From Mesostigma viride (Eukaryota; Streptophyta; Mesostigmatophyceae; Mesostigmatales; Mesostigmataceae), in NCBI GenBank assembly GCA_009746045.1, contig RPFO01000165.1, forward strand, positions 6,002,085 through 6,066,084: a stretch of 64,000 nucleotides of DNA, in the 5' to 3' direction. The position numbers were made by a program, and so were the translations under genes. Of the stretch, positions 12,201 through 24,200 are shown piece after piece. The notes under the pieces are model-generated. The model had not been told where the DNA came from and made no database searches. It worked only from the letters and a program-made list of their open reading frames with translations. Numbering within the stretch: the first letter of the stretch is position 1; the number at the start of each line of letters is the position of its first letter.

Positions 12201-15200
12201 AGTCAATCGCTGCTCGCCCATGAAGTACTTTATTCTCCAAACCAATCTCCACCTGGATGGTGCTCGTTCCCGCTTCATACAAACCCCTTACTCTGTTGCC
12301 ATATCCAATCGCCAGCCATTCGAACACTCGCCAGCACCCACTTGGCACTATGGTTTTGAATGCCACAATCCTTGCATCACAGCAAATTGTATGTGTGCTA
12401 CATCTGGTGATCCCCCCCCCATGTGTGCAAGCATCATCGCGTGTTCCCCCCCCATGTGTGCAAGCATCATCGCGTGTTCCCCCGCCATGTGTGGTGTGGT
12501 GCAAGCATCATCGCGTGTTCCCCCGCCATGTGTGGTGTGGTGCAAGCATCATCGCGTGTTCCCCCGCCATGTGTGGTGTGGTGCAAGCATCATCGCGTGT
12601 TCCCCCGCCATGTGTGGTGTGGTGCAAGCATCATCGCGTGTTCCCCCGCCATGTGTGGTGTGGTGCAAGCATCATCGCGTGTTCCCCCGCCATGTGTGGT
12701 GTGGTGCAAGCATCATCGCGTGTTCCCCCGCCATGTGTGGTGTGGTGCAAGCATCATCGCGTGTTCCCCCGCCATGTGTGGTGTGGTGCAAGCATCATCG
12801 CGTGTTCCCCCGCCATGTGTGGTGTGGTGCAAGCATCATCGCGTGTTCCCCCGCCATGTGTGGTGTGGTGCAAGCATCATCGCGTGTTCCCCCGCCATGT
12901 GTGGTGTGGTGCAAGCATCATCGCGTGTTCCCCCGCCATGTGTGGTGTGGTGCAAGCATCATCGCGTGTTCCCCCGCCATGTGTGGTGTGGTGCAAGCAT
13001 CATCGCGTGTTCCCCCGCCATGTGTGCAAGCATCATCGCGTGTTCCCCCCCCATGTGTGCAAGCATCATCGCGTGTTCCCCCCCATGTGTGGTGTGGTGC
13101 AAGCATCATCGCGTGTTCCCCCGCCATGTGTGGTATGGTGCAAGCATCATCGCGTGTTCCCCCGCCATGTGTGGTGTGGTGCAAGCATCATCGCGTGTTC
13201 CCCCGCCATGTGTGGTATGGTGCAAGCATCATCGCGTGTTCCCCCGCCATGTGTGGTGTGGTGCAAGCATCATCGCGTGTTCCCCCGCCATGTGTGGTGT
13301 GGTGCAAGCATCATCGCGTGTTCCCCCGCCATGTGTGCAAGCATCATCGCGTGTTCCCCCCCATGTGTGCAAGCATCATCGCGTGTTCCCCCCCATGTGT
13401 GGTGTGGTGCAAGCATCATCGCGTGTTCCCCCGCCATGTGTGGTATGGTGCAAGCATCATCGCGTGTTCCCCCGCCATGTGTGGTGTGGTGCAAGCATCA
13501 TCGCGTGTTCCCCCGCCATGTGTGGTGTGGTGCAAGCATCATCGCGTGTTCCCCCGCCATGTGTGGTGTGGTGCAAGCATCATCGCGTGTTCCCCCGCCA
13601 TGTGTGGTGTGGTGCAAGCATCATCGCGTGTTCCCCCGCCATGTGTGGTGTGGTGCAAGCATCATCGCGTGTTCCCCCGCCATGTGTGGTATGGTGCAAG
13701 CATCATCGCGTGTTCCCCCCATGTGTGGTGTGGTGCAAGCATCATCGCGTGTTCCCCCCCATGTGTGGTGTGGTGCAAGCATCATCGCGTGTTCCCCCCC
13801 ATGTGTGGTGTGGTGCAAGCATCATCGCGTGTTCCCCCCATGTGTGGTGTGGTGCAAGCATCATCGCGTGTTCCCCCCATGTGTGGTGTGGTGCAAGCAT
13901 CATCGCGTGTTCCCCCCCATGTGTGGTGTGGTGCAAGCATCATCGCGTGTTCCCCCCCATGTGTGGTGTGGTGCAAGCATCATCGCGTGTTCCCCCCATG
14001 TGTGGTGTGGTGCAAGCATCATCGCGTGTTCCCCCCCATGTGTGGTGTGGTGCAAGCATCATCGCGTGTTCCCCCCCATGTGTGCAAGCATCATCGCGTG
14101 TTCCCCCCCATGTGTGGTGTGGTGCAAGCATCATCGCGTGTTCCCCCCCATGTGTGGTGTGGTGCAAGCATCATCGCGTGTTCCCCCCCATGTGTGGTGT
14201 GGTGCAAGCATCATCGCGTGTTCCCCCCCATGTGTGGTGTGGTGCAAGCATCATCGCGTGTTCCCCCCCCATGTGTGGTGTGGTGCAAGCATCATCGCGT
14301 GTTCCCCCCCATGTGTGCAAGCATCATCGCGTGTTCCCCCCCATGTGTGGTGTGGTGCAAGCATCATCGCGTGTTCCCCCCCATGTGTGGTGTGGTGCAA
14401 GCATCATCGCGTGTTCCCCCCCCATGTGTGCAAGCATCATCGCGTGTTCCCCCCCATGTGTGGTGTGGTGCAAGCATCATCGCGTGTTCCCCCCCCATGT
14501 GTGGTGTGGTGCAAGCATCATCGCGTGTTCCCCCCCATGTGTGGTGTGGTGCAAGCATCATCGCGTGTTCCCCCCCCATGTGTGCAAGCATCATCGCGTG
14601 TTCCCCCCCATGTGTGGTGTGGTGCAAGCATCATCGCGTGTTCCCCCCCCATGTGTGGTGTGGTGCAAGCATCATCGCGTGCTCCCCCCCATGTGTGCAA
14701 GCATCATCGCGTGTTCCCCCCCATGTGTGGTGTGGTGCAAGCATCATCGCGTGTTCCCCCCCATGTGTGGTGTGGTGCAAGCATCATCGCGTGTTCCCCC
14801 CCATGTGTGGTGTGGTGCAAGCATCATCGCGTGTTCCCCCCCATGTGTGCAAGCATCATCGCGTGTTCCCCCCCATGTGTGGTGTGGTGCAAGCATCATC
14901 GCGTGTTCCCCCCCATGTGTGCAAGCATCATCGCGTGTTCCCCCCCATGTGTGGTGTGGTGCAAGCATCATCGCGTGTTCCCCCCCATGTGTGGTGTGGT
15001 GCAAGCATCATCGCGTGTTCCCCCCCCATGTGTGGTGTGGTGCAAGCATCATCGCGTGTTCCCCCCCATGTGTGGTGTGGTGCAAGCATCATCGCGTGTT
15101 CCCCCCCATGTGTGCAAGCATCATCGCGTGTTCCCCCCCATGTGTGGTGTGGTGCAAGCATCATCGCGTGTTCCCCCCCATGTGTGGTGTGGTGCAAGCA

Positions 15201-18200
15201 TCATCGCGTGTTCCCCCCCCATGTGTGGTGTGGTGCAAGCATCATCGCGTGTTCCCCCCCATGTGTGGTGTGGTGCAAGCATCATCGCGTGTTCCCCCCC
15301 ATGTGTGGTGTGGTGCAAGCATCATCGCGTGTTCCCCCCCATGTGTGGTGTGGTGCAAGCATCATCGCGTGTTCCCCCCCATGTGTGGTGTGGTGCAAGC
15401 ATCATCGCGTGTTCCCCCCCCATGTGTGGTGTGGTGCAAGCATCATCGCGTGTTCCCCCCCATGTGTGGTGTGGTGCAAGCATCATCGCGTGTTCCCCCC
15501 CATGTGTGGTGTGGTGCAAGCATCATCGCGTGTTCCCCCCATGTGTGGTGTGGTGCAAGCATCATCGCGTGTTCCCCCCCATGTGTGGTGTGGTGCAAGC
15601 ATCATCGCGTGTTCCCCCCCCATGTGTGGTGTGGTGCAAGCATCATCGCGTGTTCCCCCCCATGTGTGGTGTGGTGCAAGCATCATCGCGTGTTCCCCCC
15701 CATGTGTGGTGTGGTGCAAGCATCATCGCGTGTTCCCCCCCATGTGTGGTGTGGTGCAAGCATCATCGCGTGTTCCCCCCCATGTGTGGTGTGGTGCAAG
15801 CATCATCGCGTGTTCCCCCCCCATGTGTGGTGTGGTGCAAGCATCATCGCGTGTTCCCCCCCATGTGTGGTGTGGTGCAAGCATCATCGCGTGTTCCCCC
15901 CCATGTGTGGTGTGGTGCAAGCATCATCGCGTGTTCCCCCCCATGTGTGGTGTGGTGCAAGCATCATCGCGTGTTCCCCCCCATGTGTGGTGTGGTGCAA
16001 GCATCATCGCGTGTTCCCCCCCCATGTGTGGTGTGGTGCAAGCATCATCGCGTGTTCCCCCCCATGTGTGGTGTGGTGCAAGCATCATCGCGTGTTCCCC
16101 CCCATGTGTGGTGTGGTGCAAGCATCATCGCGTGTTCCCCCCCATGTGTGGTGTGGTGCAAGCATCATCGCGTGTTCCCCCCCATGTGTGGTGTGGTGCA
16201 AGCATCATCGCGTGTTCCCCCCATGTGTGGTGTGGTGCAAGCATCATCGCGTGTTCCCCCCCATGTGTGGTGTGGTGCAAGCATCATCGCGTGTTCCCCC
16301 CCATGTGTGGTGTGGTGCAAGCATCATCGCGTGTTCCCCCCCATGTGTGGTGTGGTGCAAGCATCATCGCGTGTTCCCCCCCATGTGTGGTGTGGTGCAA
16401 GCATCATCGCGTGTTCCCCCCCATGTGTGCAAGCATCATCGCGTGTTCCCCCCCATGTGTGGTGTGGTGCAAGCATCATCGCGTGTTCCCCCCCATGTGT
16501 GGTGTGGTGCAAGCATCATCGCGTGTTCCCCCCCATGTGTGGTGTGGTGCAAGCATCATCGCGTGTTCCCCCCCCATGTGTGGTGTGGTGCAAGCATCAT
16601 CGCGTGTTCCCCCCCATGTGTGGTGTGGTGCAAGCATCATCGCGTGTTCCCCCCCATGTGTGGTGTGGTGCAAGCATCATCGCGTGTTCCCCCCCATGTG
16701 TGGTGTGGTGCAAGCATCATCGCGTGTTCCCCCCATGTGTGGTGTGGTGCAAGCATCATCGCGTGTTCCCCCCCATGTGTGGTGTGGTGCAAGCATCATC
16801 GCGTGTTCCCCCCCATGTGTGGTGTGGTGCAAGCATCATCGCGTGTTCCCCCCCATGTGTGCAAGCATCATCGCGTGTTCCCCCCCATGTGTGGTGTGGT
16901 GCAAGCATCATCGCGTGTTCCCCCCCATGTGTGGTGTGGTGCAAGCATCATCGCGTGTTCCCCCCCATGTGTGGTGTGGTGCAAGCATCATCGCGTGTTC
17001 CCCCCCATGTGTGGTGTGGTGCAAGCATCATCGCGTGTTCCCCCCCATGTGTGGTGTGGTGCAAGCATCATCGCGTGTTCCCCCCCATGTGTGGTGTGGT
17101 GCAAGCATCATCGCGTGTTCCCCCCCATGTGTGTGCAAGCATCATCGCGTGTTCCCCCCCATGTGTGCAAGCATCATCGCGTGTTCCCCCCCATGTGTGT
17201 GCAAGCATCATCGCGTGTTCCCCCCCATGTGTGGTGTGGTGCAAGCATCATCGCGTGTTCCCCCCCATGTGTGGTGTGGTGCAAGCATCATCGCGTGTTC
17301 CCCCCCATGTGTGGTGTGGTGCAAGCATCATCGCGTGTTCCCCCCCATGTGTGGTGTGGTGCAAGCATCATCGCGTGTTCCCCCCCATGTGTGGTGTGGT
17401 GCAAGCATCATCGCGTGTTCCCCCCCATGTGTGCAAGCATCATCGCGTGTTCCCCCCCATGTGTGGTGTGGTGCAAGCATCATCGCGTGTTCCCCCCCAT
17501 GTGTGCAAGCATCATCGCGTGTTCCCCCCCATGTGTGGTGCAAGCATCATCGCGTGTTCCCCCCCATGTGTGGTGTGGTGCAAGCATCATCGCGTGTTCC
17601 CCCCCATGTGTGCAAGCATCATCGCGTGTTCCCCCCCATGTGTGGTGTGGTGCAAGCATCATCGCGTGTTCCCCCCCATGTGTGGTGTGGTGCAAGCATC
17701 ATCGCGTGTTCCCCCCCATGTGTGGTGTGGTGCAAGCATCATCGCGTGTTCCCCCCCATGTGTGGTGTGGTGCAAGCATCATCGCGTGTTCCCCCCCATG
17801 TGTGGTGTGGTGCAAGCATCATCGCGTGTTCCCCCCCATGTGTGGTGTGGTGCAAGCATCATCGCGTGTTCCCCCCCATGTGTGGTGTGGTGCAAGCATC
17901 ATCGCGTGTTCCCCCCCATGTGTGGTGTGGTGCAAGCATCATCGCGTGTTCCCCCCCATGTGTGCAAGCATCATCGCGTGTTCCCCCCCATGTGTGGTGT
18001 GGTGCAAGCATCATCGCGTGTTCCCCCCCATGTGTGCAAGCATCATCGCGTGTTCCCCCCCATGTGTGGTGTGGTGCAAGCATCATCGCGTGTTCCCCCC
18101 CATGTGTGGTGTGGTGCAAGCATCATCGCGTGTTCCCCCCCATGTGTGGTGTGGTGCAAGCATCATCGCGTGTTCCCCCCCATGTGTGGTGTGGTGCAAG

Positions 18201-21200
18201 CATCATCGCGTGTTCCCCCCCATGTGTGGTGTGGTGCAAGCATCATCGCGTGTTCCCCCCCATGTGTGGTGTGGTGCAAGCATCATCGCGTGTTCCCCCC
18301 CATGTGTGGTGTGGTGCAAGCATCATCGCGTGTTCCCCCCCATGTGTGCAAGCATCATCGCGTGTTCCCCCCCATGTGTGGTGTGGTGCAAGCATCATCG
18401 CGTGTTCCCCCCCATGTGTGGTGTGGTGCAAGCATCATCGCGTGTTCCCCCCCATGTGTGGTGCAAGCATCATCGCGTGTTCCCCCCCATGTGTGCAAGC
18501 ATCATCGCGTGTTCCCCCCCATGTGGTGCAAGCATCATCGCGTGTTCCCCCCCATGTGTGGTGTGGTGCAAGCATCATCGCGTGTTCCCCCCCATGTGTG
18601 GTGTGGTGCAAGCATCATCGCGTGTTCCCCCCCATGTGTGGTGTGGTGCAAGCATCATCGCGTGTTCCCCCCCATGTGTGGTGTGGTGCAAGCATCATCG
18701 CGTGTTCCCCCCCATGTGTGGTGTGGTGCAAGCATCATCGCGTGTTCCCCCCCATGTGTGCAAGCATCATCGCGTGTTCCCCCCCATGTGTGGTGTGGTG
18801 CAAGCATCATCGCGTGTTCCCCCCCATGTGTGCAAGCATCATCGCGTGTTCCCCCCCATGTGTGCAAGCATCATCGCGTGTTCCCCCCCATGTGTGGTGT
18901 GGTGCAAGCATCATCGCGTGTTCCCCCCCATGTGTGCAAGCATCATCGCGTGTTCCCCCCCATGTGTGGTGTGGTGCAAGCATCATCGCGTGTTCCCCCC
19001 CATGTGTGGTGTGGTGCAAGCATCATCGCGTGTTCCCCCCCATGTGTGGTGTGGTGCAAGCATCATCGCGTGTTCCCCCCCATGTGTGGTGTGGTGCAAG
19101 CATCATCGCGTGTTCCCCCCCATGTGTGGTGTGGTGCAAGCATCATCGCGTGTTCCCCCCCATGTGTGGTGTGGTGCAAGCATCATCGCGTGTTCCCCCC
19201 CATGTGTGGTGTGGTGCAAGCATCATCGCGTGTTCCCCCCCATGTGTGGTGTGGTGCAAGCATCATCGCGTGTTCCCCCCCATGTGTGCAAGCATCATCG
19301 CGTGTTCCCCCCCATGTGTGGTGTGGTGCAAGCATCATCGCGTGTTCCCCCCCATGTGTGCAAGCATCATCGCGTGTTCCCCCCCATGTGTGGTGTGGTG
19401 CAAGCATCATCGCGTGTTCCCCCCCATGTGTGGTGTGGTGCAAGCATCATCGCGTGTTCCCCCCCATGTGTGGTGTGGTGCAAGCATCATCGCGTGTTCC
19501 CCCCCATGTGTGGTGTGGTGCAAGCATCATCGCGTGTTCCCCCCCATGTGTGGTGTGGTGCAAGCATCATCGCGTGTTCCCCCCCATGTGTGGTGTGGTG
19601 CAAGCATCATCGCGTGTTCCCCCCCATGTGTGGTGTGGTGCAAGCATCATCGCGTGTTCCCCCCCATGTGTGCAAGCATCATCGCGTGTTCCCCCCCATG
19701 TGTGGTGTGGTGCAAGCATCATCGCGTGTTCCCCCCCATGTGTGGTGTGGTGCAAGCATCATCGCGTGTTCCCCCCCATGTGTGCAAGCATCATCGCGTG
19801 TTCCCCCCCATGTGTGGTGTGGTGCAAGCATCATCGCGTGTTCCCCCCCATGTGTGGTGTGGTGCAAGCATCATCGCGTGTTCCCCCCCATGTGTGGTGT
19901 GGTGCAAGCATCATCGCGTGTTCCCCCCCATGTGTGCAAGCATCATCGCGTGTTCCCCCCCATGTGTGGTGTGGTGCAAGCATCATCGCGTGTTCCCCCC
20001 CATGTGTGCAAGCATCATCGCGTGTTCCCCCCCATGTGTGGTGTGGTGCAAGCATCATCGCGTGTTCCCCCCCATGTGTGGTGTGGTGCAAGCATCATCG
20101 CGTGTTCCCCCCCATGTGTGGTGTGGTGCAAGCATCATCGCGTGTTCCCCCCCATGTGTGGTGTGGTGCAAGCATCATCGCGTGTTCCCCCCCATGTGTG
20201 GTGTGGTGCAAGCATCATCGCGTGTTCCCCCCCATGTGTGGTGTGGTGCAAGCATCATCGCGTGTTCCCCCCCATGTGTGGTGTGGTGCAAGCATCATCG
20301 CGTGTTCCCCCCCATGTGTGGTGTGGTGCAAGCATCATCGCGTGTTCCCCCCCATGTGTGGTGTGGTGCAAGCATCATCGCGTGTTCCCCCCCATGTGTG
20401 GTGTGGTGCAAGCATCATCGCGTGTTCCCCCCCATGTGTGGTGTGGTGCAAGCATCATCGCGTGTTCCCCCCCATGTGTGGTGTGGTGCAAGCATCATCG
20501 CGTGTTCCCCCCCATGTGTGGTGTGGTGCAAGCATCATCGCGTGTTCCCCCCCATGTGTGCAAGCATCATCGCGTGTTCCCCCCCATGTGTGGTGTGGTG
20601 CAAGCATCATCGCGTGTTCCCCCCCATGTGTGGTGTGGTGCAAGCATCATCGCGTGTTCCCCCCCATGTGTGCAAGCATCATCGCGTGTTCCCCCCCATG
20701 TGTGCAAGCATCATCGCGTGTTCCCCCCCATGTGTGGTGTGGTGCAAGCATCATCGCGTGTTCCCCCCCATGTGTGGTGTGGTGCAAGCATCATCGCGTG
20801 TTCCCCCCCATGTGTGGTGTGGTGCAAGCATCATCGCGTGTTCCCCCCCATGTGTGGTGTGGTGCAAGCATCATCGCGTGTTCCCCCCCATGTGTGCAAG
20901 CATCATCGCGTGTTCCCCCCCATGTGTGGTGTGGTGCAAGCATCATCGCGTGTTCCCCCCCATGTGTGCAAGCATCATCGCGTGTTCCCCCCCATGTGTG
21001 GTGTGGTGCAAGCATCATCGCGTGTTCCCCCCCATGTGTGGTGTGGTGCAAGCATCATCGCGTGTTCCCCCCCATGTGTGGTGTGGTGCAAGCATCATCG
21101 CGTGTTCCCCCCCATGTGTGGTGTGGTGCAAGCATCATCGCGTGTTCCCCCCCATGTGTGGTGTGGTGCAAGCATCATCGCGTGTTCCCCCCCATGTGTG

Positions 21201-24200
21201 GTGTGGTGCAAGCATCATCGCGTGTTCCCCCCCATGTGTGGTGTGGTGCAAGCATCATCGCGTGTTCCCCCCCATGTGTGGTGTGGTGCAAGCATCATCG
21301 CGTGTTCCCCCCCATGTGTGGTGTGGTGCAAGCATCATCGCGTGTTCCCCCCCATGTGTGCAAGCATCATCGCGTGTTCCCCCCCATGTGTGGTGCAAGC
21401 ATCATCGCGTGTTCCCCCCCATGTGTGCAAGCATCATCGCGTGTTCCCCCCCATGTGTGGTGTGGTGCAAGCATCATCGCGTGTTCCCCCCCATGTGTGG
21501 TGTGGTGCAAGCATCATCGCGTGTTCCCCCCCATGTGTGGTGTGGTGCAAGCATCATCGCGTGTTCCCCCCCATGTGTGGTGTGGTGCAAGCATCATCGC
21601 GTGTTCCCCCCCATGTGTGCAAGCATCATCGCGTGTTCCCCCCCATGTGTGGTGTGGTGCAAGCATCATCGCGTGTTCCCCCCCATGTGTGGTGTGGTGC
21701 AAGCATCATCGCGTGTTCCCCCCCATGTGTGCAAGCATCATCGCGTGTTCCCCCCCATGTGTGGTGTGGTGCAAGCATCATCGCGTGTTCCCCCCCATGT
21801 GTGGTGTGGTGCAAGCATCATCGCGTGTTCCCCCCCATGTGTGGTGTGGTGCAAGCATCATCGCGTGTTCCCCCCCATGTGTGGTGTGGTGCAAGCATCA
21901 TCGCGTGTTCCCCCCCATGTGTGCAAGCATCATCGCGTGTTCCCCCCCATGTGTGGTGTGGTGCAAGCATCATCGCGTGTTCCCCCCCATGTGTGCAAGC
22001 ATCATCGCGTGTTCCCCCCCATGTGTGGTGTGGTGCAAGCATCATCGCGTGTTCCCCCCCATGTGTGGTGTGGTGCAAGCATCATCGCGTGTTCCCCCCC
22101 ATGTGTGCAAGCATCATCGCGTGTTCCCCCCCATGTGTGGTGTGGTGCAAGCATCATCGCGTGTTCCCCCCCATGTGTGGTGTGGTGCAAGCATCATCGC
22201 GTGTTCCCCCCCATGTGTGCAAGCATCATCGCGTGTTCCCCCCCATGTGTGGTGTGGTGCAAGCATCATCGCGTGTTCCCCCCCATGTGTGGTGTGGTGC
22301 AAGCATCATCGCGTGTTCCCCCCCATGTGTGCAAGCATCATCGCGTGTTCCCCCCCATGTGTGGTGTGGTGCAAGCATCATCGCGTGTTCCCCCCCATGT
22401 GTGGTGTGGTGCAAGCATCATCGCGTGTTCCCCCCCATGTGTGGTGTGGTGCAAGCATCATCGCGTGTTCCCCCCCATGTGTGCAAGCATCATCGCGTGT
22501 TCCCCCCCATGTGTGGTGTGGTGCAAGCATCATCGCGTGTTCCCCCCCATGTGTGCAAGCATCATCGCGTGTTCCCCCCCATGTGTGGTGTGGTGCAAGC
22601 ATCATCGCGTGTTCCCCCCCATGTGTGGTGTGGTGCAAGCATCATCGCGTGTTCCCCCCCATGTGTGGTGTGGTGCAAGCATCATCGCGTGTTCCCCCCC
22701 ATGTGTGGTGTGGTGCAAGCATCATCGCGTGTTCCCCCCCATGTGTGGTGTGGTGCAAGCATCATCGCGTGTTCCCCCCCATGTGTGGTGTGGTGCAAGC
22801 ATCATCGCGTGTTCCCCCCCATGTGTGGTGTGGTGCAAGCATCATCGCGTGTTCCCCCCCATGTGTGCAAGCATCATCGCGTGTTCCCCCCCATGTGTGC
22901 AAGCATCATCGCGTGTTCCCCCCCATGTGTGGTGTGGTGCAAGCATCATCGCGTGTTCCCCCCCATGTGTGGTGTGGTGCAAGCATCATCGCGTGTTCCC
23001 CCCCATGTGTGGTGTGGTGCAAGCATCATCGCGTGTTCCCCCCCATGTGTGGTGTGGTGCAAGCATCATCGCGTGTTCCCCCCCATGTGTGGTGTGGTGC
23101 AAGCATCATCGCGTGTTCCCCCCCATGTGTGCAAGCATCATCGCGTGTTCCCCCCCATGTGGTGCAAGCATCATCGCGTGTTCCCCCCCATGTGTGGTGT
23201 GGTGCAAGCATCATCGCGTGTTCCCCCCCATGTGTGGTGTGGTGCAAGCATCATCGCGTGTTCCCCCCCATGTGTGGTGTGGTGCAAGCATCATCGCGTG
23301 TTCCCCCCCATGTGTGCAAGCATCATCGCGTGTTCCCCCCCATGTGTGGTGTGGTGCAAGCATCATCGCGTGTTCCCCCCCATGTGTGGTGTGGTGCAAG
23401 CATCATCGCGTGTTCCCCCCCATGTGTGCAAGCATCATCGCGTGTTCCCCCCCATGTGTGGTGTGGTGCAAGCATCATCGCGTGTTCCCCCCCATGTGTG
23501 CAAGCATCATCGCGTGTTCCCCCCCATGTGTGGTGTGGTGCAAGCATCATCGCGTGTTCCCCCCCATGTGTGGTGTGGTGCAAGCATCATCGCGTGTTCC
23601 CCCCCATGTGTGGTGTGGTGCAAGCATCATCGCGTGTTCCCCCCCATGTGTGCAAGCATCATCGCGTGTTCCCCCCCATGTGTGGTGTGGTGCAAGCATC
23701 ATCGCGTGTTCCCCCCCATGTGTGCAAGCATCATCGCGTGTTCCCCCCCATGTGTGGTGTGGTGCAAGCATCATCGCGTGTTCCCCCCCATGTGTGGTGT
23801 GGTGCAAGCATCATCGCGTGTTCCCCCCCATGTGTGCAAGCATCATCGCGTGTTCCCCCCCATGTGTGGTGTGGTGCAAGCATCATCGCGTGTTCCCCCC
23901 CATGTGTGCAAGCATCATCGCGTGTTCCCCCCCATGTGTGGTGTGGTGCAAGCATCATCGCGTGTTCCCCCCCCATGTGTGGTGTGGTGCAAGCATCATC
24001 GCGTGTTCCCCCCCATGTGTGGTGTGGTGCAAGCATCATCGCGTGTTCCCCCCCATGTGTGCAAGCATCATCGCGTGTTCCCCCCCATGTGGTGCAAGCA
24101 TCATCGCGTGTTCCCCCCCATGTGTGCAAGCATCATCGCGTGTTCCCCCCCATGTGTGGTGTGGTGCAAGCATCATCGCGTGTTCCCCCCCATGTGTGGT

